A stretch of 19,472 nucleotides of DNA from Candidatus Heimdallarchaeota archaeon (lineage in GTDB: Archaea; Asgardarchaeota; Heimdallarchaeia; Heimdallarchaeales; Kariarchaeaceae): NCBI GenBank assembly GCA_029882335.1, contig JAOUKW010000022.1:1-19472 (forward strand). The letters run 5' to 3'. Shown piece after piece: positions 1-6,827 of this stretch (within the stretch, counting starts at the first letter, position 1; the number at the start of each line of letters is the position of its first letter). Both the position numbers and the translations under genes were made by a program. The notes below the pieces were generated by a model. The model searched no databases. It saw only the letters and a program-made list of their open reading frames with translations, and was not told where the DNA came from.

Positions 1-251
1 GCTTTAGTTAATTTTGCCTGATGAAGAGATACTAATCGCTTGATACCCTGAAAGCTCATTATTACATCACCTGACTTTTTCTCCTTTATGGTTCCTATGA
101 AGTCTAATACAATATACTCATCTTGAGTTAATTGTTCTTCACGATAAAGATCTGAAATCAAAGATGATGAAATATCTCGTGTTTCAAGTGGCTGAATTAA
201 ATTAGGTTGGATGAAAGGATCAAATTCCAAGGTGTCAAAGTGTGAATCCAT
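1..251 (-). CDS. Partial protein with probable helix-turn-helix segment (N-terminal 83 residues)
   Basis: An open frame on the minus strand begins at ATG 251 (MDSHFDTLEF...) and runs without a stop through base 1, so the C-terminal part lies outside the window. The visible residues start with an acidic, probably unstructured stretch (1-35). A helical region with DEYIVLDFIGTI and SFQGIKRLVSLHQAKLTKA follows; its spacing suits a helix-turn-helix recognition unit, in which the second phrase would be the DNA-reading helix. A TATA-like box sits about 27 bp before the ATG, which fits a leaderless archaeal transcript. It is divergent from the arginase gene. I do not recognise the family with certainty; a winged-helix DNA-binding protein is my guess from the pattern alone. 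The coding status is fairly secure, the function is not. Confidence 0.6.
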   Translation of the reverse strand, partial: MDSHFDTLEFDPFIQPNLIQPLETRDISSSLISDLYREEQLTQDEYIVLDFIGTIKEKKSGDVIMSFQGIKRLVSLHQAKLTK

Positions 252-273
252 AGATATTCCCTATCCGTTACTA

Positions 274-281
274 TTATTATA
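274..281 (-). promoter_or_regulatory. TATA box for the left-edge gene
   Basis: On the minus strand this reads TATAATAA, centred about 26-27 bp upstream of the ATG at 251. That is the distance expected if transcription starts at or next to the start codon (leaderless mRNA). Called from sequence and spacing only. Confidence 0.4.
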
Positions 282-352
282 CGATCATAGAATTAAAATG
301 ATATTATTGAGGAAAGTGATTAATTTGAAAATTTATACATAAATGATCTACA

Positions 353-360
353 TTTAAATA
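353..360 (+). promoter_or_regulatory. TATA box for the arginase gene
   Basis: TTTAAATA lies about 45 bp before the ATG at 402. Transcription would start near 382-385, leaving a leader of about 18 nt that contains the GGAG ribosome-binding site at 389-392. This arrangement supports ATG 402 over GTG 387 as the start. Another AT-rich candidate (TTTATACAT) lies at 332-340. Confidence 0.4.
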
Positions 361-401
361 AATCAATTAAAAAATTAATATTTTTTGTGGAGATTATCAA
401 T

Positions 402-1319
402 ATGGAATATACAAATAAAATTGCAATTATTGGTGTCCCTCAAGATCTTGGTGCTTCAAGAAGAGGTGTAGATATGGGCCCTAGTGCAATTAGAGTTGCT
501 GGTTTAAAAAAAAAGTTGGAGACCTTAGGTTATCAAGTAAATGATTTTGGTAATATTGAGTGTCAAGACATTGAAATAAGTGAAAAAGAAGAGAGTATTA
601 AGAATCCCAAATTAAAACACAAAAAAAATATCATAAATACCTGCACTAATTTGAAAAAAACCGTTGAACAAGTAGTTTCGGATGGGTTCTTTCCGCTTAT
701 CCTTGGAGGTGATCATAGTCTCACAATTGGTACAATGGCTGGATTGAAAAAACGAACTAATGGTAAAATAGGTATTATTTGGATAGATGCACATGGTGAT
801 TTTAATACAGTATCAACAACACCATCAGGAAATATCCATGGTATGCCTTTTGGAGTAATTACAGGTAGAGGTGATAAAGATCTTTTGGAAATTGGTCCAT
901 CACCAACTGTATCTGAAAAAAATTCGGTGTTAATTGCAGTACGTGATTTAGATGGTGGAGAAATTGATAATTTGATAAAATCACAGATAACAACTTTTAC
1001 AATGCATGACATTGATGAATTAGGAATTGCAGAAGTATCTAGAAGAGCAATAGATATTGCATGTAAAGAGGTTGACTATCTGCATGTATCATTTGACATT
1101 GATGCTTTAGATCCTTCAGTGGCACCAGGAACAGGTACACCTGTTGTTGGAGGTTTAACCTATCGAGAAGCTCACTTATTACTTGAAAATATACATAAAT
1201 CGGGGATATTATTTTCTTTTGAGATGGTTGAAGTTAATCCAACCCTAGATGTGAGAAATCAAACTGCGAAACTTGCTGTTGATTTAATATCATCTGCTTT
1301 TGGTAAAAAAATTATTTGA
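402..1319 (+). CDS. rocF: Arginase (ureohydrolase family)
   Basis: Hydrolyses L-arginine to ornithine and urea with a two-manganese centre in the cytoplasm. All metal-ligand motifs are present (numbered from GTG 387): GGDH with H110, DAHGDFN with D134, H136 and D138, and SFDIDALDP with D237 and D239. The N-terminal GVPQDLGASRRGVDMGPSAI, the substrate loop N140...SGN147-149 and the ending EMVEVNPTLD are typical of bacterial-type arginases rather than agmatinases, whose substrate loop differs. Length (about 305 residues) is normal. I chose ATG 402 because GGAG at 389-392 is correctly spaced for it, while the alternative GTG 387 overlaps that same ribosome-binding site. It stands alone and converges on thiQ with a 2-bp gap. 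It probably serves arginine breakdown or ornithine supply; agmatinase activity is the main alternative. Confidence 0.9.
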   Translation: MEYTNKIAIIGVPQDLGASRRGVDMGPSAIRVAGLKKKLETLGYQVNDFGNIECQDIEISEKEESIKNPKLKHKKNIINTCTNLKKTVEQVVSDGFFPLILGGDHSLTIGTMAGLKKRTNGKIGIIWIDAHGDFNTVSTTPSGNIHGMPFGVITGRGDKDLLEIGPSPTVSEKNSVLIAVRDLDGGEIDNLIKSQITTFTMHDIDELGIAEVSRRAIDIACKEVDYLHVSFDIDALDPSVAPGTGTPVVGGLTYREAHLLLENIHKSGILFSFEMVEVNPTLDVRNQTAKLAVDLISSAFGKKII

Positions 1320-1321
1320 TT

Positions 1322-2266
1322 TTATCGAAATTTATAAAATCGATCTGGATCTAATTCAATAAACACTAGTTCACCAAGTTTTACAGGAGAATTGTTATTC
1401 ATCTCAAGTAATGTACCATCCATTAATCGCAGATGAATGGTTTCCCTGGTTTGTGAAATTACTTTCGCAGCGATTCCATTTTGTGATAATTTAATTGCAT
1501 CTGTTGGAATAATTACATCTGATAAAATCCCCTCAATGGAGCCTTTAGTAATTACATTTGATAGATTCATAATCCTTGCAACTTCTGTATTAAAAGGTCT
1601 ATTGGATATATGCATTGGACTACCCTGCTGGATTATCATCTGATCGGATAATATATACAAATAATCAGAAATTAATTCTGCCTCCATTGATGAATGAGTG
1701 ACATGAATTGTGGTAATACCTGTTTCTAATTGAATGTCTTTCAACAATAATGATAATTTCTTTCGTTCAGGTGTATCTAATGAGCTAAAGGGTTCATCCA
1801 TAAGGAGAACTCGTGGTTTTAGAATCAATGATCGAGTTAGTGCAACTCGTTGTTTTTCTCCCCCACTCAATTTTTCAATATTTCGATCTAACAGATGGTT
1901 AATTCCAGTTAATTCGGAAATTTCTAAAATCATAGATTTTCTTCTTTCTCTTGATAATTTTTTAGATAACAGACCATACTCAACATTTTTATAAACATTC
2001 ATACTTGGAAAAAGTAGTTGCTGTTGAGGGACCCAACCGACACTACGATCTTTTATGGATAAATTAGTTACATTGATGTCATCAAAATAAACTTCACCAG
2101 TATAATTTGTTTCAATTCCTGCAATTATTTTTAAGATGCTTGTTTTACCAATTCCAGACTTACCCAGTAAGGTATTTAACTTCCCAGAATAAAACTCTAC
2201 AGATAAATTTTCAAATAGTATATGATTTGAATACTGTAAAGTTATTTCTCTAAGATTGATTATCAT
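1322..2266 (-). CDS. thiQ: ABC transporter ATP-binding protein, thiamine uptake (ThiQ-like, with TOBE domain)
   Basis: ATPase subunit that powers import through ThiP. Visible motifs: Walker A GKSGIGKT (35-42), Q-loop VPQQQ (79-83), signature LSGGEKQR (133-140), Walker B VLLMDEP (153-159) and the switch histidine in HVTHS (H191). After the ABC domain (about 1-235) comes an extra C-terminal segment (about 240-312) with the look of a TOBE domain, as in PotA, FbpC and ModC proteins; classical bacterial ThiQ (about 230 residues) lacks it. The ATG overlaps the thiP stop (ATGA, 2263-2266) and is preceded by GGAG at 8-nt spacing, so it is translationally coupled to thiP as last gene of thiB-thiP-thiQ. 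Thiamine specificity is inferred from the ThiB partner and the divergent ThiR; the subunit alone could not show it. Confidence 0.85.
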   Translation of the reverse strand: MIINLREITLQYSNHILFENLSVEFYSGKLNTLLGKSGIGKTSILKIIAGIETNYTGEVYFDDINVTNLSIKDRSVGWVPQQQLLFPSMNVYKNVEYGLLSKKLSRERRKSMILEISELTGINHLLDRNIEKLSGGEKQRVALTRSLILKPRVLLMDEPFSSLDTPERKKLSLLLKDIQLETGITTIHVTHSSMEAELISDYLYILSDQMIIQQGSPMHISNRPFNTEVARIMNLSNVITKGSIEGILSDVIIPTDAIKLSQNGIAAKVISQTRETIHLRLMDGTLLEMNNNSPVKLGELVFIELDPDRFYKFR

Positions 2267-3846
2267 ACATTCAACTCCATTCCACCTAATTTTTCAATTA
2301 GTATAAAAGAGATTATGGCAAATATGCTTAGTATAGATGCATAGATATGAGGTAATAAATTGTTTCGACTAGCAAAAAATTTACCAATGGATACTGATAA
2401 AGTAGTCCATTCACCTCTAACTAAATAATATGTGGCACCAAATTCTCCAATAGAAATAGCAAATGAAAAAACCATAGCGATTAAAATAGATGATTTCAAC
2501 ATTGGGAAGATAATAAATCTTAATTTTTGTAGTTGACTAGCTTGTAGTGTCTCAGACATGATCATTAAATTAATAGGAATTCGTTTCCAAGATGAAATTA
2601 ATATTTTCATTGTAAATGGCACTGCAGATAAAACATGTAAGATTAATATAAATATCCAAATATATTCTCCAAATGCAGAATACGAACCAAATGCTACTAC
2701 ATATGAGTAACTTAATACAATTGATGAACTTCCAAGCGGTAATAATAGATAAATATCAAAAAATTTCATAGACCTATTAGATGTTAAATTGCTCAATCCC
2801 AATAATAAACTCAGACTAAATAATAAAATAATACATGAAGTTAATAAACCAAAAAAGACAGTATTTTTTACAACTCTTATTGGAGTAGTTCCCAAGTATC
2901 TCTCATAATTATCATTAAATATGCTCAAAAGTGAAATTTGAGGATCTAAAACTAAACCCATCAATGCTTTGTAGATTACTATAAACATAGGAAAGTTAGT
3001 TATCAGAATTATAAATATGATATATGGGATTGCCTTATAAGGAGAAATATATGGTTTGAATTTTTCTCCTTGAGTATCAAATAATTGATATGTAGTTACT
3101 TTTGTATAAAGTAGCAATATGGTAAAATTAATAGACAATTGTAAGATAGCTAATAAAGCAGCCAATTCCGTGTTCAATTGTAATTTAGATTGAGTAAATA
3201 TCATAACCTCAATAGTTTGGTATCGAAATTGACCTAATAGTAGAACAATTGCAAATGAATTAAAAGAATATAGAAAGACCAAAATCATTGCTGAAAGTAA
3301 TGATGATTTAATATGAGGAATTGTAATGGTTGTAAATCGTTGTATTTTAGAAATTCCCAAGGTCTCTGCTAAATCATGATAGTCTTTTGATTCCTGAATA
3401 AATGAAGACTCACTGATCCTAGAGACTACAGATATATTGTATATCACGTGAGCGATAACAATACCCCAGAATGAAAATGGACTGAATGTAAATCCCATTA
3501 TTATGAATTCGGTGCGAAATAATACCACGAATCCTAATAATAAAATTAAAGGAGGAAATATGAAAGGAATTGTAATTAAGGCTTTGAAAAATTTTAGTCC
3601 AACTATTTTACTTCTAGCTAATAAATAACCGGTTGGTACACCAAATAAACAAGAGAGTATAACTGTTAAAATAGATTGAGTAAAAGAAAATAACAAAAAT
3701 CGAACAATTAGAGGATGTTGCAATAATTTTATAGAAACATCAGAGATAATAATCTGGTAAATTAAAAATAATAGAGGTAAATAAAAAAATATACCTAGAA
3801 AAAGAGTAACAGGAATGAAATTTAGCTTAAATTTGAACCTTTGCAA
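2263..3846 (-). CDS. thiP: Thiamine ABC transporter permease (ThiP-like, two fused permease domains)
   Basis: Integral membrane channel of the thiamine importer. The 527-residue protein has about a dozen hydrophobic segments arranged as two copies of the binding-protein-dependent permease domain, the fused layout of ThiP and FbpB proteins. Each half carries the cytoplasmic coupling loop that docks on the ATPase: DLAETLGISKIQRFTTITIP in the first and MSETLQASQLQKLRFIIFP in the second. The second is followed by SIGEFGATYYL and TLSVSIGKF, which resemble E. coli ThiP in order and spacing. It starts at a TTG (3846) only 2 nt after the thiB stop; an AAGGT ribosome-binding site within the end of thiB supports this unusual start. 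It overlaps thiQ by 4 bp. Iron or polyamine permeases share the fold, but the adjacent binding protein argues for thiamine. Confidence 0.85.
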   Translation of the reverse strand: MQRFKFKLNFIPVTLFLGIFFYLPLLFLIYQIIISDVSIKLLQHPLIVRFLLFSFTQSILTVILSCLFGVPTGYLLARSKIVGLKFFKALITIPFIFPPLILLLGFVVLFRTEFIIMGFTFSPFSFWGIVIAHVIYNISVVSRISESSFIQESKDYHDLAETLGISKIQRFTTITIPHIKSSLLSAMILVFLYSFNSFAIVLLLGQFRYQTIEVMIFTQSKLQLNTELAALLAILQLSINFTILLLYTKVTTYQLFDTQGEKFKPYISPYKAIPYIIFIILITNFPMFIVIYKALMGLVLDPQISLLSIFNDNYERYLGTTPIRVVKNTVFFGLLTSCIILLFSLSLLLGLSNLTSNRSMKFFDIYLLLPLGSSSIVLSYSYVVAFGSYSAFGEYIWIFILILHVLSAVPFTMKILISSWKRIPINLMIMSETLQASQLQKLRFIIFPMLKSSILIAMVFSFAISIGEFGATYYLVRGEWTTLSVSIGKFFASRNNLLPHIYASILSIFAIISFILIEKLGGMELNV

Positions 3847-3848
3847 TA

Positions 3849-5048
3849 TTAAATTACCTTTTTTATATTTCGTCTGATTATTGGAAGGATAAGAAGCACA
3901 CTGAAGAATAGTAGATAATTGAAGTTTAAAAATGCAGGATCATATCCCTCAACCCATACAATTTCCCATTCACTTAACCAATTATCCAAATTACTCTCTA
4001 AAATATCTGTTGTAATCCGAGTATTTAATGGATAAATCGTATTTGGTTGAATTACATCAGAATAACAACTGGGTTGCTGAATATTTGATCGTGAAGGATA
4101 CATCCACTGATTCATGTATATTTCATTTTGTACTTCTTCACTAACAAACCAATCAATAAACTCTTTGGCTAAATCTTGATTATCAGAATTTTTGACAAGA
4201 CCTAACCCCTCAATTTGCTTCCAACCCCAAGTATTCCCTTGTTCATTAGATAAAAGAGCAGAAGTTGAATAATCATCATAGAGACAAGCACCATATGCAG
4301 GGCTTGTGGTATATGAAACCATTATAGATTTGCCAGATTCCTCTGTATAAAGCAATTCGAAAGCTTCACCCCACGAACTTGTGAGATGAAAGTTTTCTGC
4401 AGCCATATCCCAAAATTCTCTCCAATTCCCATCAATTACTCCGTCTAGATCAATTTCGGGATCACCATAGATACCAATTGTCCATAAAAAGAAACCAAGT
4501 CCAGGTGAAGAAAGAAGTGGATTCTGAATTATAATTTGATTTGATAGCTCCTCAGTTAATAGATCTTCCAATACAAAACTACCAGGATTAATCGACGGTA
4601 GCCGATCATTCAGATACCAAAGACTAATAATTCCATAATCATAAGGAGTGAGTAAATTATCAGAAGCAAGCTCTTGAACAAGACCATCCTCAAGATAATT
4701 TAGCTGTGTTGACACATAGGGTTGTAAAATATCTTGATTTCTTGCCTTTTCTATTAAAATATTGTCAATACCTATTAGTACATCTGCAATTGGATTAGAC
4801 TTCTCAGCTGACGCTTGGATGATAATACTTGCAGCATCTTCAAATAATACTACTTCAACACTCCCATAAGGAAGTCCTTGATACGTCTCAAACTGTCTAT
4901 CGAATTGATAGCCAGGATCTGCAAGTAATGAATCATAGGTATATATGGTCAGTTGTGCAGTAGAACCTTCAACTCCGATGGATATTGATGGGATCATTGC
5001 CAGAACAAGCATTAATGTTAAACAACTCAAAAGAAATCTATTTTCCAT
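3849..5048 (-). CDS. thiB: Thiamine-binding protein, membrane-anchored (ThiB-like)
   Basis: Extracellular receptor that captures thiamine (or its phosphates) and passes it to ThiP. The mature part matches E. coli ThiB along its length: LTIYTYDSLLADPG near the start, ADVLIGIDN, TPYDYGIISLWY, SSPGLGFFLWT, SWGEAFELL, SYTTSPAY, NQWMYPS and a closing LSEWEIVWVEG. The N-terminus (LLSCLTLMLVLAMIPSISIG) is a signal peptide. At about 377-392 there is a second hydrophobic span (LLFFSVLLILPII) followed by RRNIKK: a C-terminal membrane anchor, as usual for archaeal binding proteins in cells without a periplasm; the bacterial protein lacks it. I prefer ATG 5048 to the adjacent TTG 5051, as AGGAAA lies just upstream. 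First gene of thiB-thiP-thiQ, divergent from thiR. Confidence 0.9.
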   Translation of the reverse strand: MENRFLLSCLTLMLVLAMIPSISIGVEGSTAQLTIYTYDSLLADPGYQFDRQFETYQGLPYGSVEVVLFEDAASIIIQASAEKSNPIADVLIGIDNILIEKARNQDILQPYVSTQLNYLEDGLVQELASDNLLTPYDYGIISLWYLNDRLPSINPGSFVLEDLLTEELSNQIIIQNPLLSSPGLGFFLWTIGIYGDPEIDLDGVIDGNWREFWDMAAENFHLTSSWGEAFELLYTEESGKSIMVSYTTSPAYGACLYDDYSTSALLSNEQGNTWGWKQIEGLGLVKNSDNQDLAKEFIDWFVSEEVQNEIYMNQWMYPSRSNIQQPSCYSDVIQPNTIYPLNTRITTDILESNLDNWLSEWEIVWVEGYDPAFLNFNYLLFFSVLLILPIIRRNIKKVI

Positions 5049-5066
5049 CAAATTTCCTAAGGAATG

Positions 5067-5100
5067 TTAATATATTAATAATATTATAGTGTTATATAAC
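5067..5100. promoter_or_regulatory. Divergent thiBPQ/thiR promoter region with AT palindromes
   Basis: The 73-bp spacer between thiB (ATG 5048) and thiR (ATG 5122) holds three perfect palindromes: TTAATATATTAA (5067-5078), ATAATATTAT (5078-5087) and GTTATATAAC (5091-5100). The last is centred about 26 bp before the thiR ATG, the right place for the TATA box of a leaderless thiR transcript. The first lies about 24 bp before the thiB ATG. A further short palindrome, TTCCT-A-AGGAA (5054-5064), covers the thiB ribosome-binding site. Any could double as a ThiR operator, so that bound regulator would block both promoters. AT-rich palindromes arise easily by chance in this genome, so the operator role is inference. 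Confidence 0.45.
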
Positions 5101-5121
5101 CCCCAAATATAGTGAAAATTT

Positions 5122-6036
5122 ATGCGATTCCCCTGTGAACTTATTTCAGAACCATATTTAACACAGATTAGAATGAATATAACTCATAATTTAAGAGAAC
5201 AAGGTTATTCTCAGAATCAAATCGCGGAGTTATTACAGGTGACTCAACCAGTAATTTCGGGGTATCTAAAAAAAATTAAAATTGATCGAGAGATTGATTC
5301 AGATTTACAATTAAAAAGTCAATTTCTCGCGAATAAAGTTTCTAAACTAATAATCTCTAAAGGAATACATGGTATTAATCAATCTATTGAGATAATCTGT
5401 CAAGAATGTAAAATTATGAGACAAGCTGGACCAATTTGCACATTACACAAACAACAGGTAGCATATCTTGACAATGATTGCAGAAATTGTCATTCAAGTC
5501 ATGAACTTATTAATCTACAAATTGATAAATATGAGATTATAAATGAGTTGATTACAGGCATCGAACAAATACAAAATCATCGTAACATCAATAAAATTAT
5601 ACCCGAGATAGGTATGCAACTTATCTTAGGAATAAAAGAGATGACCACTATGTTAGATATTGCTGCATTTCCCTCACGAATAAACAAGAGAAAACATTCG
5701 AATCCCCTTTTTGAAAGGCCCATCTTTGGCGGATCTGAAACGATGAGTCAATTTCTCCTTCATTTGAATCAATTTAATACTGACATTACATGTGCAATCA
5801 GCATTAAAACAACAAAATTATTGCTAAATAGACTATCAAATATCAATATTAAGTCAATTGACCTTGATGGTTTTGATATAAATTACAAAAATATCGAATT
5901 AAATCAAATTAAACAATTACCATTAATAGTCATAGACAAAGGAATTGTTGGATATGAGGCAATAAGTTATTTAATTGCATCAACGATGGACATTTTAGTA
6001 GAAACTACTAAAATTTTATTAAATCAATTAGATTAA
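5122..6036 (+). CDS. thiR: Thiamine-responsive transcriptional regulator ThiR (HTH plus ThiN-like domain)
   Basis: Probable repressor of thiamine genes in archaea. Residues about 5-55 form an Xre-type HTH (FPCELI, then GYSQNQIAELLQVTQPVIS), matching the N-terminus of archaeal COG2522-type regulators. A linker holds five cysteines (C93, C96, C106, C120, C123) plus H109, a likely Zn or Fe-S site. Residues about 158-304 are ThiN-like (IIPEIGMQL, TTMLDIAAFPSRI, RPIFGGSETMSQFLL); ThiN is the archaeal thiamine-phosphate synthase fold, used in ThiR as a ligand sensor. The later ThiN segments are weak, so I expect sensing, not catalysis. It is divergent from thiBPQ, exactly the expected target. ATG 5122 fits a leaderless transcript with TATA at 5091-5100. 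The stop overlaps that of the methyltransferase by 4 bp. Confidence 0.83.
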   Translation: MRFPCELISEPYLTQIRMNITHNLREQGYSQNQIAELLQVTQPVISGYLKKIKIDREIDSDLQLKSQFLANKVSKLIISKGIHGINQSIEIICQECKIMRQAGPICTLHKQQVAYLDNDCRNCHSSHELINLQIDKYEIINELITGIEQIQNHRNINKIIPEIGMQLILGIKEMTTMLDIAAFPSRINKRKHSNPLFERPIFGGSETMSQFLLHLNQFNTDITCAISIKTTKLLLNRLSNINIKSIDLDGFDINYKNIELNQIKQLPLIVIDKGIVGYEAISYLIASTMDILVETTKILLNQLD

Positions 6037-6731
6037 GTTGTTTTTTTTAATTTTAGGTAGAAAAAACAACGAGTAATTTTTTCTGGTAATTCAAAATTTG
6101 ATTGCATTTCAATACTTCTTACTTCATATCTAATGATCTTACTTTGCTCGGTTAACAAGTTAGTTGGCAATATTTTTTGAAAATAATGAATATCTCTTAA
6201 ATTTATATTTCCTATAATCTTGTTATTATCATTTCCAATTTGATTATGATATTTATTCCTTGTTTCCCAGTATTCATCCCCGATTGAATAATCCACGATA
6301 ATCAAACTACCACTCTGATCCAATTTATTACCAGCATTTTCTAATATAGATTCTAAACTAGGATAATCACTCAATGTAAAGAAGAAAGTTATCAAGTTTA
6401 TTGAAGCCTTTCTAATAGGAATATTTTCATATGTTCCTTGAATTTTATGCAAGGATACTTCATTAATACTCAGCATGGCAAAAGACCAGTCCAAACCTAA
6501 TTGATTTGGTAAATGACCGTGTTTTTGATTGATCACCGATTGAATATAACCTGCACCAGTTCCCAAGTCCAACCAGTTTGAATTCATTAACAAATTTAAA
6601 TTAATTTCAATAACTTTGTTTACAACTTCTGCTCTAGTACCACCACGTAGAAATTTCTCTGCGCGGGATAGGTCACTCCAATGATTCTTTAACTTAGTAA
6701 AATCCCCTGCAAAAAAATTATTTTTCATCAT
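6033..6731 (-). CDS. Class I SAM-dependent methyltransferase
   Basis: Cytoplasmic methyltransferase of the Methyltransf_11/UbiE-like type; the acceptor cannot be told from sequence. The SAM-binding loop is clear: WLDLGTGAGY at 53-62, followed by the ribose-binding acidic position in GLDWSFAML (D81), then the YENIPI segment (101-106) and the SLIIVDYSIGDEYW strand (142-155). Residues 1-45 include HWSDLSRAEKFLRGGTRAEV, a typical helical lid. The length of 232 residues is standard. Two consecutive ATGs (6731 and 6728) are possible starts. It converges on thiR with a 4-bp stop-codon overlap (TTAA) and is divergent from the 425-residue protein; neither neighbour suggests a substrate. A link to thiamine is not supported. 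Confidence 0.75.
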   Translation of the reverse strand: MMKNNFFAGDFTKLKNHWSDLSRAEKFLRGGTRAEVVNKVIEINLNLLMNSNWLDLGTGAGYIQSVINQKHGHLPNQLGLDWSFAMLSINEVSLHKIQGTYENIPIRKASINLITFFFTLSDYPSLESILENAGNKLDQSGSLIIVDYSIGDEYWETRNKYHNQIGNDNNKIIGNINLRDIHYFQKILPTNLLTEQSKIIRYEVRSIEMQSNFELPEKITRCFFYLKLKKTT

Positions 6732-6827
6732 TATCTGTTCAAAATTAATAGTTTTTCACCATTTATTTTAGTCATATACATCAATAATTAAAAAAAAAAT
6801 ATCTTATTGCAATTTGAGATAATTTTA

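Noticed and set aside
5122..6036. ThiR read as a thiamine-phosphate synthase (ThiN enzyme)
   Set aside because: The HTH domain at the N-terminus, the weak later ThiN segments and the location divergent from thiBPQ favour a regulator; residual enzyme activity cannot be excluded by reading alone.
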